Positions 1 through 8,391 of a stretch of 64,000 nt of DNA are shown here, in pieces; positions within the stretch are counted from its first letter, which is position 1; each line of letters opens with the position of its first letter. The stretch comes from Terrimonas sp. Lineage in GTDB: Bacteria > Bacteroidota > Bacteroidia > Chitinophagales > Chitinophagaceae. Location: the NCBI RefSeq assembly GCF_003075435.1, contig NZ_QCZJ01000011.1, forward strand, positions 62,001-126,000, in the 5' to 3' direction. The notes under the pieces were generated by a model. That model was not told where the DNA came from. It searched no databases and saw only the letters and a list, made by a program, of their open reading frames with translations. The position numbers and the translations under genes are program-made.

Positions 1-372
1 ATTTTTATCAAGATCGGTTATCGCAAAAGCATCCTTTGTAAATGCTGCCTTTACATCCAACGCACAATCTTTTGAATAGTCATATACTTTCCAGATGAGT
101 TGAACGCTATCTGCAATTACTATATAATGATAGGCATATAGCTCAGCATTTCTAAATTCTCCAAATTCATTTCCTTTACCTGAGTATATACCTGTTTCGG
201 TAGTTACTGCATAATGTGTTTCATTATTTTCTATCCATTTCACGGCATTCATAATATGCCCTGTGTATTTTATTTGCGATGGAATTTCATTTTTGCTGAG
301 GGTTTTTACGGGAAGTTGACCATATGAGTAAGCTGAGTATAATAAGATCACTATAAAAATTGAAAACTTCAT
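1..372 (-). CDS. Secreted protein, 3' end cut off by window edge
   Basis: An open minus-strand frame runs from ATG at 372 to the window edge without a stop, so at least 124 residues are present and the C-terminus is missing. The N-terminus is a clear signal peptide (MKFSIFIVILLYSAYSYGQ) with a probable cleavage after SYG. The mature part contains KGNEFGEFRNAELYAYHY and, near the cut, DCALDVKAAFTKDAFAITDL. This resembles my memory of a Bacteroidota family (M949_RS01915-type surface-polysaccharide-associated proteins), in which an acidic DLD-type segment follows; that family call is tentative. It is probably exported to the periplasm or surface. The next gene upstream lies on the same strand 34 bp away. 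Confidence 0.6.
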   Translation of the reverse strand, partial: MKFSIFIVILLYSAYSYGQLPVKTLSKNEIPSQIKYTGHIMNAVKWIENNETHYAVTTETGIYSGKGNEFGEFRNAELYAYHYIVIADSVQLIWKVYDYSKDCALDVKAAFTKDAFAITDLDKN

Positions 373-406
373 GTTAGAAGATTTAAAATAATTTAAACCA
401 GCAGAT

Positions 407-1042
407 CTATAGCTTGTCACGTTCCTCATCAAAATATTTTTTAGCCTCATTAATATTGATGGGTTGTAGTGCTTCATTCCGCAGCATGTTAATTATTTCA
501 TCTGCTTTTGAAAGCACTTTTTCATAATCCGGAGGTGAAAAATTATACGCCATAAAATGTGCGATTGAGTTTTCCCTCCAGAAATAATTATGATTTGACC
601 ACATTGTTTTTTTTAGATTTCTTTTCTCTATCTCCGCTGTATCTTCAAAAGCGAGTTTTCTTCCGCGGTAGTGCGAATTAAAGAAGATATGAATATTAAC
701 AGATGGTTTTTCGAGTCCCCAGTTGTATATTATTATTACAGGATATTTTGAGATATAGCCAATTATAAAATTATTTTCACGGGTAAAACCATTTAGCAAT
801 AGCTCTCTGAAAGGCGATTTGGAAAATCGTTTTTCCCTTTTGGCAGGTCCCCATTTGGTATCCTGTAAGTAATAGATGGTACCGGCTAATAAAGAAGATA
901 TTAATGCCCCGGAAAATATTATTAACAAATTTACGAGGAAAGAGTTAGGTGATTTAATGAAGATAATACCCAGGAGAAATTGAACGAGAAATGCAACAGC
1001 AGGTACCAGGTAATATTTTTTAATATTATTTTTAATAGACAT
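407..1042 (-). CDS. Hypothetical membrane protein with two N-terminal helices
   Basis: I do not recognise a family. The 211-residue protein has two hydrophobic segments near residues 10-30 and 36-58, suggesting a helical hairpin in the inner membrane. A basic linker (KWGPAKREKR) follows, then a soluble domain with IIGYISKYPVIIIYNWG in its middle and a charged C-terminus (KYFDEERDKL). It is followed on the same strand, 34 bp downstream, by the truncated secreted protein at 1-372, so the two may be cotranscribed. It could be a small bacterial-PH-like or immunity-type membrane protein, but nothing in the sequence decides this. Confidence 0.6.
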   Translation of the reverse strand: MSIKNNIKKYYLVPAVAFLVQFLLGIIFIKSPNSFLVNLLIIFSGALISSLLAGTIYYLQDTKWGPAKREKRFSKSPFRELLLNGFTRENNFIIGYISKYPVIIIYNWGLEKPSVNIHIFFNSHYRGRKLAFEDTAEIEKRNLKKTMWSNHNYFWRENSIAHFMAYNFSPPDYEKVLSKADEIINMLRNEALQPININEAKKYFDEERDKL

Positions 1043-1805
1043 AAGCTATATATAATCGTTAGGTTGATTTATTTATTGCTTTCCGTACTTGCCATTCTTT
1101 TCCGGTTCAATTGTACTGTAAACATAAACAAGTAATGCCTGTTTTATTTGATCTGCCTGCTTAAGCATGACAACTTAAGAAACAACAGCTTCACAATGCA
1201 TGCTCCAGGTGCGGTCTTCTTTACATAATTAGGGTAGCACCTACGGCGCATAATTGAAAATTATCCTTTTGTTTACAAACGGGTTGTGCCGATGGCACGG
1301 AAAAGAAAGCAGGACAACGGGAAAAATGAGTGATGAGGGTGGTATGAGAAATGTGAGATATAAAACGTGAGACGTGTATTGCTGAAGCTGACGGCTGATA
1401 GCCCATTGTGTCCTGCCGCATAGCGGCTACCTGTTGGCAGCAAATATACCGAACGTTTTATTTGCCCGTCAGGGGATACCCCTAATGTAAAGTGATCAGT
1501 GAAATACTGAAAAACATTTCATCCCCATGCCGGAACTACCGATCCTTTGCCCGCTATTCAAATCTGTCTGCAGGCATGGTTTAAACCTTCCGGGCTTGAG
1601 TTGACGGCTATGGTGAGACACCTGCCTGCAAAATTTGAAATGCGCACTTCTTTGTTCTTCTTCGTAAACTATACTAATTTAGGGATAACACTGCCGGTAT
1701 GCTTGCCAGGCGTCTTTGCCCGGCAAATTTTCTTATCGCCTTGGACGATTATTGATAGCGTTAACTGGTATCAATTTTGTTTTACTTTTTGTATAAAATT
1801 AAGTT
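1043..1805. other. 763-bp intergenic region with repeat debris
   Basis: I see no convincing gene here; short open frames show no recognisable domain. Visible structure includes a small hairpin AGGGG-ATA-CCCCT at 1471-1483, a GCACCTACGGCGCA stretch near 1239 with TGTGCCGATGGCAC about 50 bp downstream, and word-like runs near 1325-1400 (GTGAGA, GATGAG, AGCTGACGGCTGATAGC). The last resembles the arms of the inverted repeat at 63131-63267. The 3' end (TTTTACTTTTTG around 1780-1791, followed by ATG at 1806) is a plausible Bacteroidota-type promoter for ku. Confidence 0.5.
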
Positions 1806-2573
1806 ATGAAAGCAATATGGACGGGAGCCATCGGCTTCGGGCTGGTAAATATTCCTGTAAAACTATATGCCGCTACTGAAGAGAGCAACCTTGATCTCGA
1901 TATGCTTGATAAAAAAGATCACAGTAATATCAGGTTTAAACGAGTGAATGAAAAAACAGGCAGGGAAGTAGCATGGGCTAATATTATAAAAGCATACGAT
2001 TATAAAGGCAAATATGTGGTGCTGGATGATAAAGACTTTGAAAAAGCTATTCCCGAAAAATCAAAATTGCTGGCTATTGATAACTTTGTGAAAGAAGATG
2101 AAATTGATAGTATTTATTTTGAAACTCCTTATTTCCTGGAGCCGCAAAAGAATGGTGAAGCTGCCTATACATTACTTGTTGAATCGCTTAAGAAAACCAA
2201 AATGTGCGGGGTAGGTACTTTTGTAATGCGCAACAGGGAAGTGCTGGGGATATTAAGACCGTATGAAAATATAATCCTTTTTCAGCGGATACGATACCAG
2301 TCAGAGATCAGGAAAACTACAGCACTTTCTGTTCCTAAGAGAACCATTAAACCGGCCGAGCTGAAAATGGCGGTTTCATTAATTAATCAGCTATCCGAAA
2401 AATTCAATATCTCCGTGTATAAAAATACCTATGCCGCCAGGCTGATGAAGATCATAGAGGCTAAAGCCAAAGGTAAAAAGGTGGTTACACCTGAATTGCG
2501 TGTGGCGCATCTTAAAACCGATGATTTGATGGAACAGTTAAAAGCCAGTCTCACCAAAAAGAAAGCCTCTTAG
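1806..2573 (+). CDS. ku: Non-homologous end joining protein Ku
   Basis: This is a bacterial Ku homodimer subunit that encircles DNA ends and recruits LigD for non-homologous end joining. The start is diagnostic: MKAIWTGAIGFGLVNIPVKLY. The middle has the Ku core (FETPYFLEPQKNGEAAYTLL, FVMRNREVLGILRPYEN). At 255 residues it is normal for a minimal bacterial Ku; the C-terminus ends in a short lysine-rich tail (ASLTKKKAS). The gene is followed after 3 bp by the LigD phosphoesterase frame, so ku and ligD form an operon. An upstream overlapping frame starting near 1547 is rejected because the Ku start is unmistakable. Family assignment is firm. Confidence 0.97.
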   Translation: MKAIWTGAIGFGLVNIPVKLYAATEESNLDLDMLDKKDHSNIRFKRVNEKTGREVAWANIIKAYDYKGKYVVLDDKDFEKAIPEKSKLLAIDNFVKEDEIDSIYFETPYFLEPQKNGEAAYTLLVESLKKTKMCGVGTFVMRNREVLGILRPYENIILFQRIRYQSEIRKTTALSVPKRTIKPAELKMAVSLINQLSEKFNISVYKNTYAARLMKIIEAKAKGKKVVTPELRVAHLKTDDLMEQLKASLTKKKAS

Positions 2574-2576
2574 ACT

Positions 2577-3227
2577 ATGGCAGGATTAACAGCATATAAA
2601 AAGAAGAGAAATTTTAAATCTACCGCGGAGCCCTCCGGTAAAATTAAAAAAGGCAGCAGGGAGTTGAAGTTTGTAGTGCAGCGGCATGCCGCATCAAGAC
2701 TGCATTATGATTTCAGGCTGGAGATGGAAGGCGTGTTAAAAAGCTGGGCTGTGCCAAAAGGACCTTCAATGAATCCTGCGGATAAAAGGCTTGCCATGAT
2801 GGTAGAAGATCATCCTTATGATTACAGAACTTTTGAAGGAACTATTCCGGCAGGTAATTATGGAGCAGGGGAGGTGGAGATTTGGGATGAAGGAACATAT
2901 GAAGGCTTACAGAAAGATCCGCAGAAGAAAGATGAATCTGTTTTACTGGCGGAACTTAAAAGTGGTTCTCTTAAATTTATTTTGCACGGAAAAAAACTGA
3001 AAGGTGAATTTGCCCTGGTGAAGATGAAAACAGCAGATGCAGAAAATGCCTGGCTCTTGATCAAGCATAATGATGAATATGCGGTTGCTTCAACATATGA
3101 TGCTGAAAAATTTACCAGTAAAACATCTAAAGTAACAAAAGCAGCTTTGGCCAAAGGAACGGGAAAACCGGCCAAAGGCATAAGGACTGCCGTAAAAAAA
3201 AAGTCCCTGAAGCAACAAAAAGGGTAA
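2577..3227 (+). CDS. ligD: LigD N-terminal 3'-phosphoesterase domain (first half of a split ligD)
   Basis: This frame encodes the phosphoesterase (PE) module of LigD, which trims 3'-phosphates and ribonucleotides at breaks. H37, H43, D45, R47 and H79 fall in the conserved pattern (RHAASRLHYDFRLE, then VEDHPYDY) and keep the spacing of the Pseudomonas enzyme. The module ends near residue 165; a lysine-rich linker follows to the stop at 3225-3227. The ligase-polymerase half lies in the -1 frame, and that frame is open from 3131. An A9-G run at 3194-3203 contains the heptamer A_AAA_AAG in the zero frame. A -1 shift there would join both halves into one PE-LIG-POL protein of about 866 residues, close to Pseudomonas LigD (about 840). 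Alternatively the gene has a one-base deletion, real or from sequencing, or makes two proteins. Confidence 0.93.
   Translation: MAGLTAYKKKRNFKSTAEPSGKIKKGSRELKFVVQRHAASRLHYDFRLEMEGVLKSWAVPKGPSMNPADKRLAMMVEDHPYDYRTFEGTIPAGNYGAGEVEIWDEGTYEGLQKDPQKKDESVLLAELKSGSLKFILHGKKLKGEFALVKMKTADAENAWLLIKHNDEYAVASTYDAEKFTSKTSKVTKAALAKGTGKPAKGIRTAVKKKSLKQQKG
3194..3203 (+). promoter_or_regulatory. Candidate -1 frameshift site (A9-G) inside ligD
   Basis: The zero-frame codons are GTA AAA AAA AAG, which contain A_AAA_AAG, the heptamer used in E. coli dnaX. Slipping back one base gives AAA AAA GTC CCT, continuing as KVPEATKRVKNYAAHLSGEK and then the conserved ligase start HPMLASPG. Between 3131 and 3284 the -1 frame has no ATG, GTG or TTG. 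Only a weak hairpin is visible downstream (CCCT/AGGG around 3205-3222). A missing A in the homopolymer would look the same. Confidence 0.5.
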
Positions 3228-3283
3228 AAAATTACGCAGCACATTTATCCGGCGAAAAAAAGTTTAAGCATTATATACATCCC

Positions 3284-5176
3284 ATGCTGGCCAGCCCCGG
3301 CGCTGAACCTTTTGATGATGCAGACTGGCTTTTTGAAATTAAATGGGACGGATACAGGGCGATTGCAGGGATTGGAAAAGATTTCAGGCTGTATTCACGT
3401 AACGGATTATCATTAGCAGAAAAGTATTTTACCATAACAGAAGCGCTGCAGGGTCAAAAACATGCAATGATCATAGATGGTGAAATTGTTGCTTACAATG
3501 ATAAGAATTTACCAGATTTTCAAACGCTTCAGCATTTTGGAGATAATCCTGCCATTCCATTGGTATATCATGTGTTTGATTTGTTACACCTCAACGGGCA
3601 TAGCACAGAATCCTTGTCTACGCTTGAGCGTAAGGAGTTATTGAAGGAGGCATTGACAGAAAATGATTTTGTAAAATACTGTGATCATGTTCAAAAAGAT
3701 GGCATTGGTTTTTTTGAAGCAGCCCGCAGGAAAAACCTTGAAGGTATAATAGCCAAGCGTGCATCAGCACCTTATACTGAAAATACACGCAGTAAAGACT
3801 GGCTGAAAATAAAGCATCATAAAACAGAAGAGGCGGTTATTGCCGGGTTTACCGAGCCCCGCGGTTCAAGAAAAAAATTCGGTGCGCTGATCCTGGGCAG
3901 GTATAATAATGGCAGGCTTGTGTATGCAGGTCATACAGGCACAGGCTTTGATGAAAAAACATTAACGGAAGTATACAATAAGCTAAAGCCGCTTATAAGA
4001 ACAACATCTCCGTTTGATGTTACACCTAAAACCAATATGCCTGCTACCTGGGTGCAACCCAGGCTGGTTTGTAATATTAAGTTTGCTGAACTTACAGAAG
4101 ATCATATTTTCAGGCACCCGGTTTTTATGGGATTGAGAATAGATAAGCCTGCTAAAGATGTTGTAATTCCGGAAAAAGAAAAAGCAATGCCACTAACAAA
4201 AAAAGAAAAAGCAGCATCGCATGCAGGTGCAAAACCAAAGGTTGCAAAAAATATTGCTTCGGGTATTGATGATAAGATAGTTGTTATTGGTAAGCATGAA
4301 GTAAAGCTTACCCATCAGCAAAAGATATATTGGCCGGATGATGGGTATACCAAAGCCGACCTGGTAAATTATTACGATAAAATGGCGAAATATATTTTGC
4401 CATACCTGAAAGACCGGGCTGAAAGTTTAAACCGCTTTCCGAATGGAATAAAGGGGAGCAGTTTTTACCATAAAGACGCAGGTGATACAGCGCCGGACTG
4501 GGTTTCCTCTGTTGAAATATTTTCAGAAAGCAACCAGAGGAATATTGATTATATCGTTTGCAATGATAAGGCTACCCTGCTTTATCTTGCTAATCTTGGT
4601 TGTATTGAAATGAATCCGTGGAACAGTACAATAAAGCGGTTGGAAAAACCAACATATATGATCATTGATATTGATCCCTCGGAAAAGAATACTTTTGAGC
4701 AGGTGATTGAAGTAGCACAGGCAACAAAACAGGTGCTTGATGCGTGCGGTGTAAAGTCGTATTGCAAAACTTCGGGGGCATCCGGCATACATGTTTTTGT
4801 ACCGATGGCAAATAAGTATGAGTATGAGCAGGTAAAAACTTTTGCGCACCTTACGGCAATGCGGGTAACTGAAATGCTGCCTGGCTTTACTACGTTAGAG
4901 CGTAATCTTAAGAAACGCGGAAATAAGAAGATTTATATAGATTATTTGCAGAACAGGAAAGGGCAGACCATTGCAAGTGTATACAGTGTCCGACCAAAAA
5001 AAGGTGCAACGGTTTCCGCGCCGCTGGATTGGAAGGAGGTAAAGAAAGGTTTACATCCCTCGCAATTTGATATACATACCATGCCCAAAAGAATTTCTCA
5101 AAAGGGTGATATCTTCAAACCTGTTCTCGGTAAAGGAGCAGATATTTTGAAGTGTATAAAAAAGATGGAGAGATAA
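3284..5176 (+). CDS. ligD: LigD ATP-dependent ligase and polymerase domains (second half of split ligD)
   Basis: Residues 1-290 are an ATP-dependent DNA ligase: EIKWDGYRA holds the nucleotidyl lysine K20, with EGIIAKR (153-159) and KDWLKIKH (171-178) as later motifs and an OB-fold after about residue 185. A basic linker (295-325) leads to the archaeo-eukaryotic-primase-type polymerase domain, about 335-625, with DIDP at 462-465 as the metal-binding pair and TSGASGIHVF near 497-506. The order is PE-LIG-POL, as in Pseudomonas, rather than the POL-PE-LIG order of mycobacteria. The ATG at 3284 is the only start codon in this frame, yet conserved-looking sequence lies upstream of it (GEKKFKHYIHP), which argues that the natural product begins in the preceding frame. 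Confidence 0.93.
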   Translation: MLASPGAEPFDDADWLFEIKWDGYRAIAGIGKDFRLYSRNGLSLAEKYFTITEALQGQKHAMIIDGEIVAYNDKNLPDFQTLQHFGDNPAIPLVYHVFDLLHLNGHSTESLSTLERKELLKEALTENDFVKYCDHVQKDGIGFFEAARRKNLEGIIAKRASAPYTENTRSKDWLKIKHHKTEEAVIAGFTEPRGSRKKFGALILGRYNNGRLVYAGHTGTGFDEKTLTEVYNKLKPLIRTTSPFDVTPKTNMPATWVQPRLVCNIKFAELTEDHIFRHPVFMGLRIDKPAKDVVIPEKEKAMPLTKKEKAASHAGAKPKVAKNIASGIDDKIVVIGKHEVKLTHQQKIYWPDDGYTKADLVNYYDKMAKYILPYLKDRAESLNRFPNGIKGSSFYHKDAGDTAPDWVSSVEIFSESNQRNIDYIVCNDKATLLYLANLGCIEMNPWNSTIKRLEKPTYMIIDIDPSEKNTFEQVIEVAQATKQVLDACGVKSYCKTSGASGIHVFVPMANKYEYEQVKTFAHLTAMRVTEMLPGFTTLERNLKKRGNKKIYIDYLQNRKGQTIASVYSVRPKKGATVSAPLDWKEVKKGLHPSQFDIHTMPKRISQKGDIFKPVLGKGADILKCIKKMER

Positions 5177-5202
5177 ATAACAATGTACACTTTACGTTAA
5201 TG

Positions 5203-5281
5203 CCTGTTTTGAAAACAGGATTCTCCCACTGCGATTCCGTCGGCAGGTTGTATTAAATTAAAAATAGTTACTGTGGGAGAA
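5203..5281. repeat. Two adjacent inverted repeats after ligD
   Basis: CCTGTTTT (5203-5210) and AAAACAGG (5212-5219) form a compact palindrome. TTCTCCCAC (5221-5229) pairs with GTGGGAGAA (5273-5281) across a 43-nt loop. The first has no T-run directly after it, so it is not a typical terminator. The pair sits in the 183-bp gap between ligD and the M1 peptidase. Confidence 0.5.
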
Positions 5282-5359
5282 AGTAACCCATTATAGTCTC
5301 AAAAGTTAATGTTGCTTCATTTTTTTAAGTACATTTAACCATCCCAAACTAACTTACAC

Positions 5360-7225
5360 ATGAGAGTATTTTTTGTTCTGCTGGTATGCTCTTCCCTGCA
5401 GGCATCAGCGCAGATTAACTTACCGGTTGCCAGGAATATTGAAGCAGCTTTTAATAAAAATACACGCAGCCATAATGGACAGCCGGGAAAGAACTACTGG
5501 CAGAATACCGCTACATATAACCTCAGTATTAACTTCAATCCAACCACAAGACTGTTAAGCGGTAAAGTGGATATTGATTACAGCAATCAAAGCCCGGATA
5601 CCCTTAATAAAATTGTATTTAAACTATATACAGACCTGTATAAAGCCGGTGTAACCCGCTCCTGGCCTGTAGAGCCTGCTGATTTAACCAGGGGCATGTC
5701 TATTACAAAAATTGTTGTTGATGGTGAACAGCAGGATGCAGGCGCTGCGCTTATCCAGGGCACTAATATGACGGTTCCTGTAAAGCTATTGTTGCCCGGG
5801 CAAAACATTCATTTCACTATCGAATATGCATATACTTTAAACAAAGGCTCACATATACGCACAGGCGAAGTTGCGGAAGGTGCTTATTTTATCGCCTATA
5901 GTTTTCCCAGGATAACAGTGTATGACGATATTGATGGATGGAATATGCCGGATTATCTCGGTACCTATGAATTTTACAATGACTTCTGCGATTTCAATGT
6001 TGATATTACCGTACCGGGGAATTATGGCGTTTGGGCAACCGGTGATCTGAAAAATTGCAGTGAAGTATATGCTTCCGCTATTTGTGAAAGACTGCAGGCA
6101 GCCGAAACAAAAGATGATGTAATAACCGTAATTGATGAAAATGATCTTGCAAAGAAAAGTTTTACAGTGAATAAGTCTGTCAATACTTTCAGATTTGAAG
6201 CAAAAAATGTAACTGATTTTGCATTCGCGGTAAGCAATCATTATATATGGAAAGCAGCCAGCCTGGTTGTAGATAGTACAACCCAGCGAAGAACAAGGGT
6301 GGATGCGGTATATGCCCCGGCTCATAAGGATTATGATGATGTGATAAACGAAGCACGCAAAACCGTGGAATATATGAGCTATCGGTTTCCCAAATGGCCT
6401 TATCCCTATAATCATGAAACCGTTTTTGACGGGCTTGACAAAATGGAATATCCTATGATGGTAAATGATGTGCCTGTTGCAGGAGCCGTTGGAAGTTTTT
6501 CATTGACTTCTCATGAAATATTTCATACCATGTTCCCTTTTTATATGGGCATTAACGAAACAAAATACGGCTGGATGGATGAAGGCTGGGCAACATTGGG
6601 CGAATGGTTGCTTACGCCTATGTATCTGCCCAATGAGATTGATAGTTTTGCTATGGCGGCATACCAGAATGTTGCCGGTAAAGAAATTGATCTGCCCATA
6701 ATGACACCTACTACACAGCTGCAGGGCATGTATTACGAAAGTGAAACTTCTTTTTCTATCAATTCCTATCCCAAACCCGCACTGGGTTACCTGTATGTAA
6801 AAGATATGCTGGGCGATGAACTGTTTTTTAAAGCATTGCATCATTATATCAAAACATGGAATGGCAGGCATCCGGTACCATACGATTTTTTTAATTGCAT
6901 GAATGAAGGCTCAGGCAAAAATCTCAATTGGTTCTGGAAAACATGGTTTTTTGATATGGGCTATCCTGATCTTGCAATTGCCAGCGTAAAACCTAAACGC
7001 GTTACAATAGCATCAAAAGGCAATAAGCCTGCACCTGTAGATATTACCGTATATTTTGCAGATAATACAACCGAAAAAATTCACCGGAGTATAGCAGTAT
7101 GGGAAAAAGGGAATAAAACAGTTGCAATTCCGGTAAGTGGTTCAAAAAAGATCATTAAGGTAGCGTTGGGGAGTTTTTACAATGCAGATGTAGACAAAAG
7201 CAATAATGTATGGATAAACGAGTAA
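5360..7225 (+). CDS. Secreted M1-family metallopeptidase
   Basis: A 621-residue zinc aminopeptidase-like protein (gluzincin, family M1) with a signal peptide ending near ASAQ (residue 18), so it acts outside the cytoplasm. An N-terminal beta domain (about 45-310) precedes the catalytic domain, which has HEIFH at 385-389 and the third zinc ligand E408 in MDEGWA; the spacing HExxH-x18-E is exact for M1. The usual GxMEN substrate motif appears as the variant GLDKMEYPMM, a change that may alter N-terminus recognition. The C-terminal part (about 545-621) is a beta-rich domain. It stands alone between ligD and the SAM hydrolase gene. Substrate is unknown. Confidence 0.92.
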   Translation: MRVFFVLLVCSSLQASAQINLPVARNIEAAFNKNTRSHNGQPGKNYWQNTATYNLSINFNPTTRLLSGKVDIDYSNQSPDTLNKIVFKLYTDLYKAGVTRSWPVEPADLTRGMSITKIVVDGEQQDAGAALIQGTNMTVPVKLLLPGQNIHFTIEYAYTLNKGSHIRTGEVAEGAYFIAYSFPRITVYDDIDGWNMPDYLGTYEFYNDFCDFNVDITVPGNYGVWATGDLKNCSEVYASAICERLQAAETKDDVITVIDENDLAKKSFTVNKSVNTFRFEAKNVTDFAFAVSNHYIWKAASLVVDSTTQRRTRVDAVYAPAHKDYDDVINEARKTVEYMSYRFPKWPYPYNHETVFDGLDKMEYPMMVNDVPVAGAVGSFSLTSHEIFHTMFPFYMGINETKYGWMDEGWATLGEWLLTPMYLPNEIDSFAMAAYQNVAGKEIDLPIMTPTTQLQGMYYESETSFSINSYPKPALGYLYVKDMLGDELFFKALHHYIKTWNGRHPVPYDFFNCMNEGSGKNLNWFWKTWFFDMGYPDLAIASVKPKRVTIASKGNKPAPVDITVYFADNTTEKIHRSIAVWEKGNKTVAIPVSGSKKIIKVALGSFYNADVDKSNNVWINE

Positions 7226-7384
7226 TTTTTGTATACGGAAATAATGACTTTTTAAAAGCCGGATTGTTTTAATATTATTTTTTACCAGTCAAATTATTTT
7301 TTCATATTACATTATATATTCGCTTAAAATAATTCCATCCTGCAGAAGATATTTGCAGTTAAACAGTAGTATTCACCTTAAACC

Positions 7385-8284
7385 ATGAAGTATCTTTCTT
7401 TCGTTTTTATTTTTGTTATTGTTATTGCACTATGTGGATGCAGTACTAATAATACTCCGGCTATTGTAATACAAACTGATTTTGGCTTAAAAGACGGAGC
7501 TGTTGCCGAAATGAAAGGTGTAATTTTTAAAGAATCTTCAAATACGCGTGTTTTCGATCTCACGCACGAAATACCGGCATATAATATATGGGAAGCTGCT
7601 TACCGGCTTCAGCAAACTGCTCCCTATTGGCCTAAAGGAACAATATTTATTTCCGTGGTCGATCCAGGCGTAGGCACACAAAGAAAAGGAGTGGTTTTAA
7701 AAACAAAAAACGGGTATTTTTTTGTAACGCCTGATAACGGCACGCTTACGCTTATTGCTGAAACGATGGGAGTTGCTTCACTCCGGCAGATTGATGAAAA
7801 GCTTCATCACCGGGAAGGCTCTTCAAATTCTTATACTTTTCATGGCAGGGATATATTTGCTTATACAGCGGCTGAACTGGCTTCCGGGAAAATCAAGTTT
7901 GAGCAGGTTGGCCCGGAAATGCCGCCTAAAGTAGTTAAGATGCCATATCAAAAGCCTGTATTTTCAAATGGGAAAATTAAAGGCAATATACCTGTGCTTG
8001 ATCCCCAGTACGGTAACGTTTGGACTAATATTGACACAGCAGTTTTTAATACTTTAAAAGTTAAACATGGCGATACGCTGCATGTTGAGATCATGCACCT
8101 GGATACTTTAGTATATGCTGGTAAAATACCTTATGCTAAATCATTTGGTAATGTGCCTGAAGGAGAAGCGCTCGCTTATCAAAACAGCCTGATGAATTTT
8201 TCACTGGCCATCAACATGGGTAATTTTGCTTCGCGGTTTCATATCAGCAACGGCGCCGACTGGAATATTGAGGTAAGGAAATAA
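7385..8284 (+). CDS. SAM hydroxide adenosyltransferase (DUF62) predicted as a lipoprotein
   Basis: Residues 25-299 match the SAM hydrolase/fluorinase/chlorinase superfamily, which splits S-adenosylmethionine into adenosine and methionine (hydroxide as nucleophile in most members). Family marks are QTDFGLKDGAVAEMKGV near the N-terminus, DLTHEIP, VVDPGVGT and TPDNGTL, followed by the C-terminal beta-barrel domain (VGPEMPP, SFGNVPEGE). The odd point is the N-terminus: MKYLSFVFIFVIVIALCGC is a lipoprotein signal with the lipobox cysteine at residue 19, predicting an enzyme anchored outside the cytoplasm, away from the known SAM pool. Start at ATG 7385 is the only one that keeps the signal. No operon partner lies within 90 bp. 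Confidence 0.9.
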   Translation: MKYLSFVFIFVIVIALCGCSTNNTPAIVIQTDFGLKDGAVAEMKGVIFKESSNTRVFDLTHEIPAYNIWEAAYRLQQTAPYWPKGTIFISVVDPGVGTQRKGVVLKTKNGYFFVTPDNGTLTLIAETMGVASLRQIDEKLHHREGSSNSYTFHGRDIFAYTAAELASGKIKFEQVGPEMPPKVVKMPYQKPVFSNGKIKGNIPVLDPQYGNVWTNIDTAVFNTLKVKHGDTLHVEIMHLDTLVYAGKIPYAKSFGNVPEGEALAYQNSLMNFSLAINMGNFASRFHISNGADWNIEVRK

Positions 8285-8391
8285 CAGGAAATACGGTAGT
8301 GAAGAATTATTCTCCGCAGAATTTAAACGGTATACCTCAAATTTGATTCCACTCATATGTTTTAAAAAGATATTTGCAGATAATTTTAAAA

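Noticed and set aside
1547-1879. Open frame of 110 codons overlapping the ku start
   Set aside because: It overlaps the unmistakable Ku N-terminus in another frame and shows no family feature.
3131-3283. A start codon in the ligase frame before 3284
   Set aside because: Reading the frame codon by codon gives no ATG, GTG or TTG, so only ATG 3284 or frameshifting remains.
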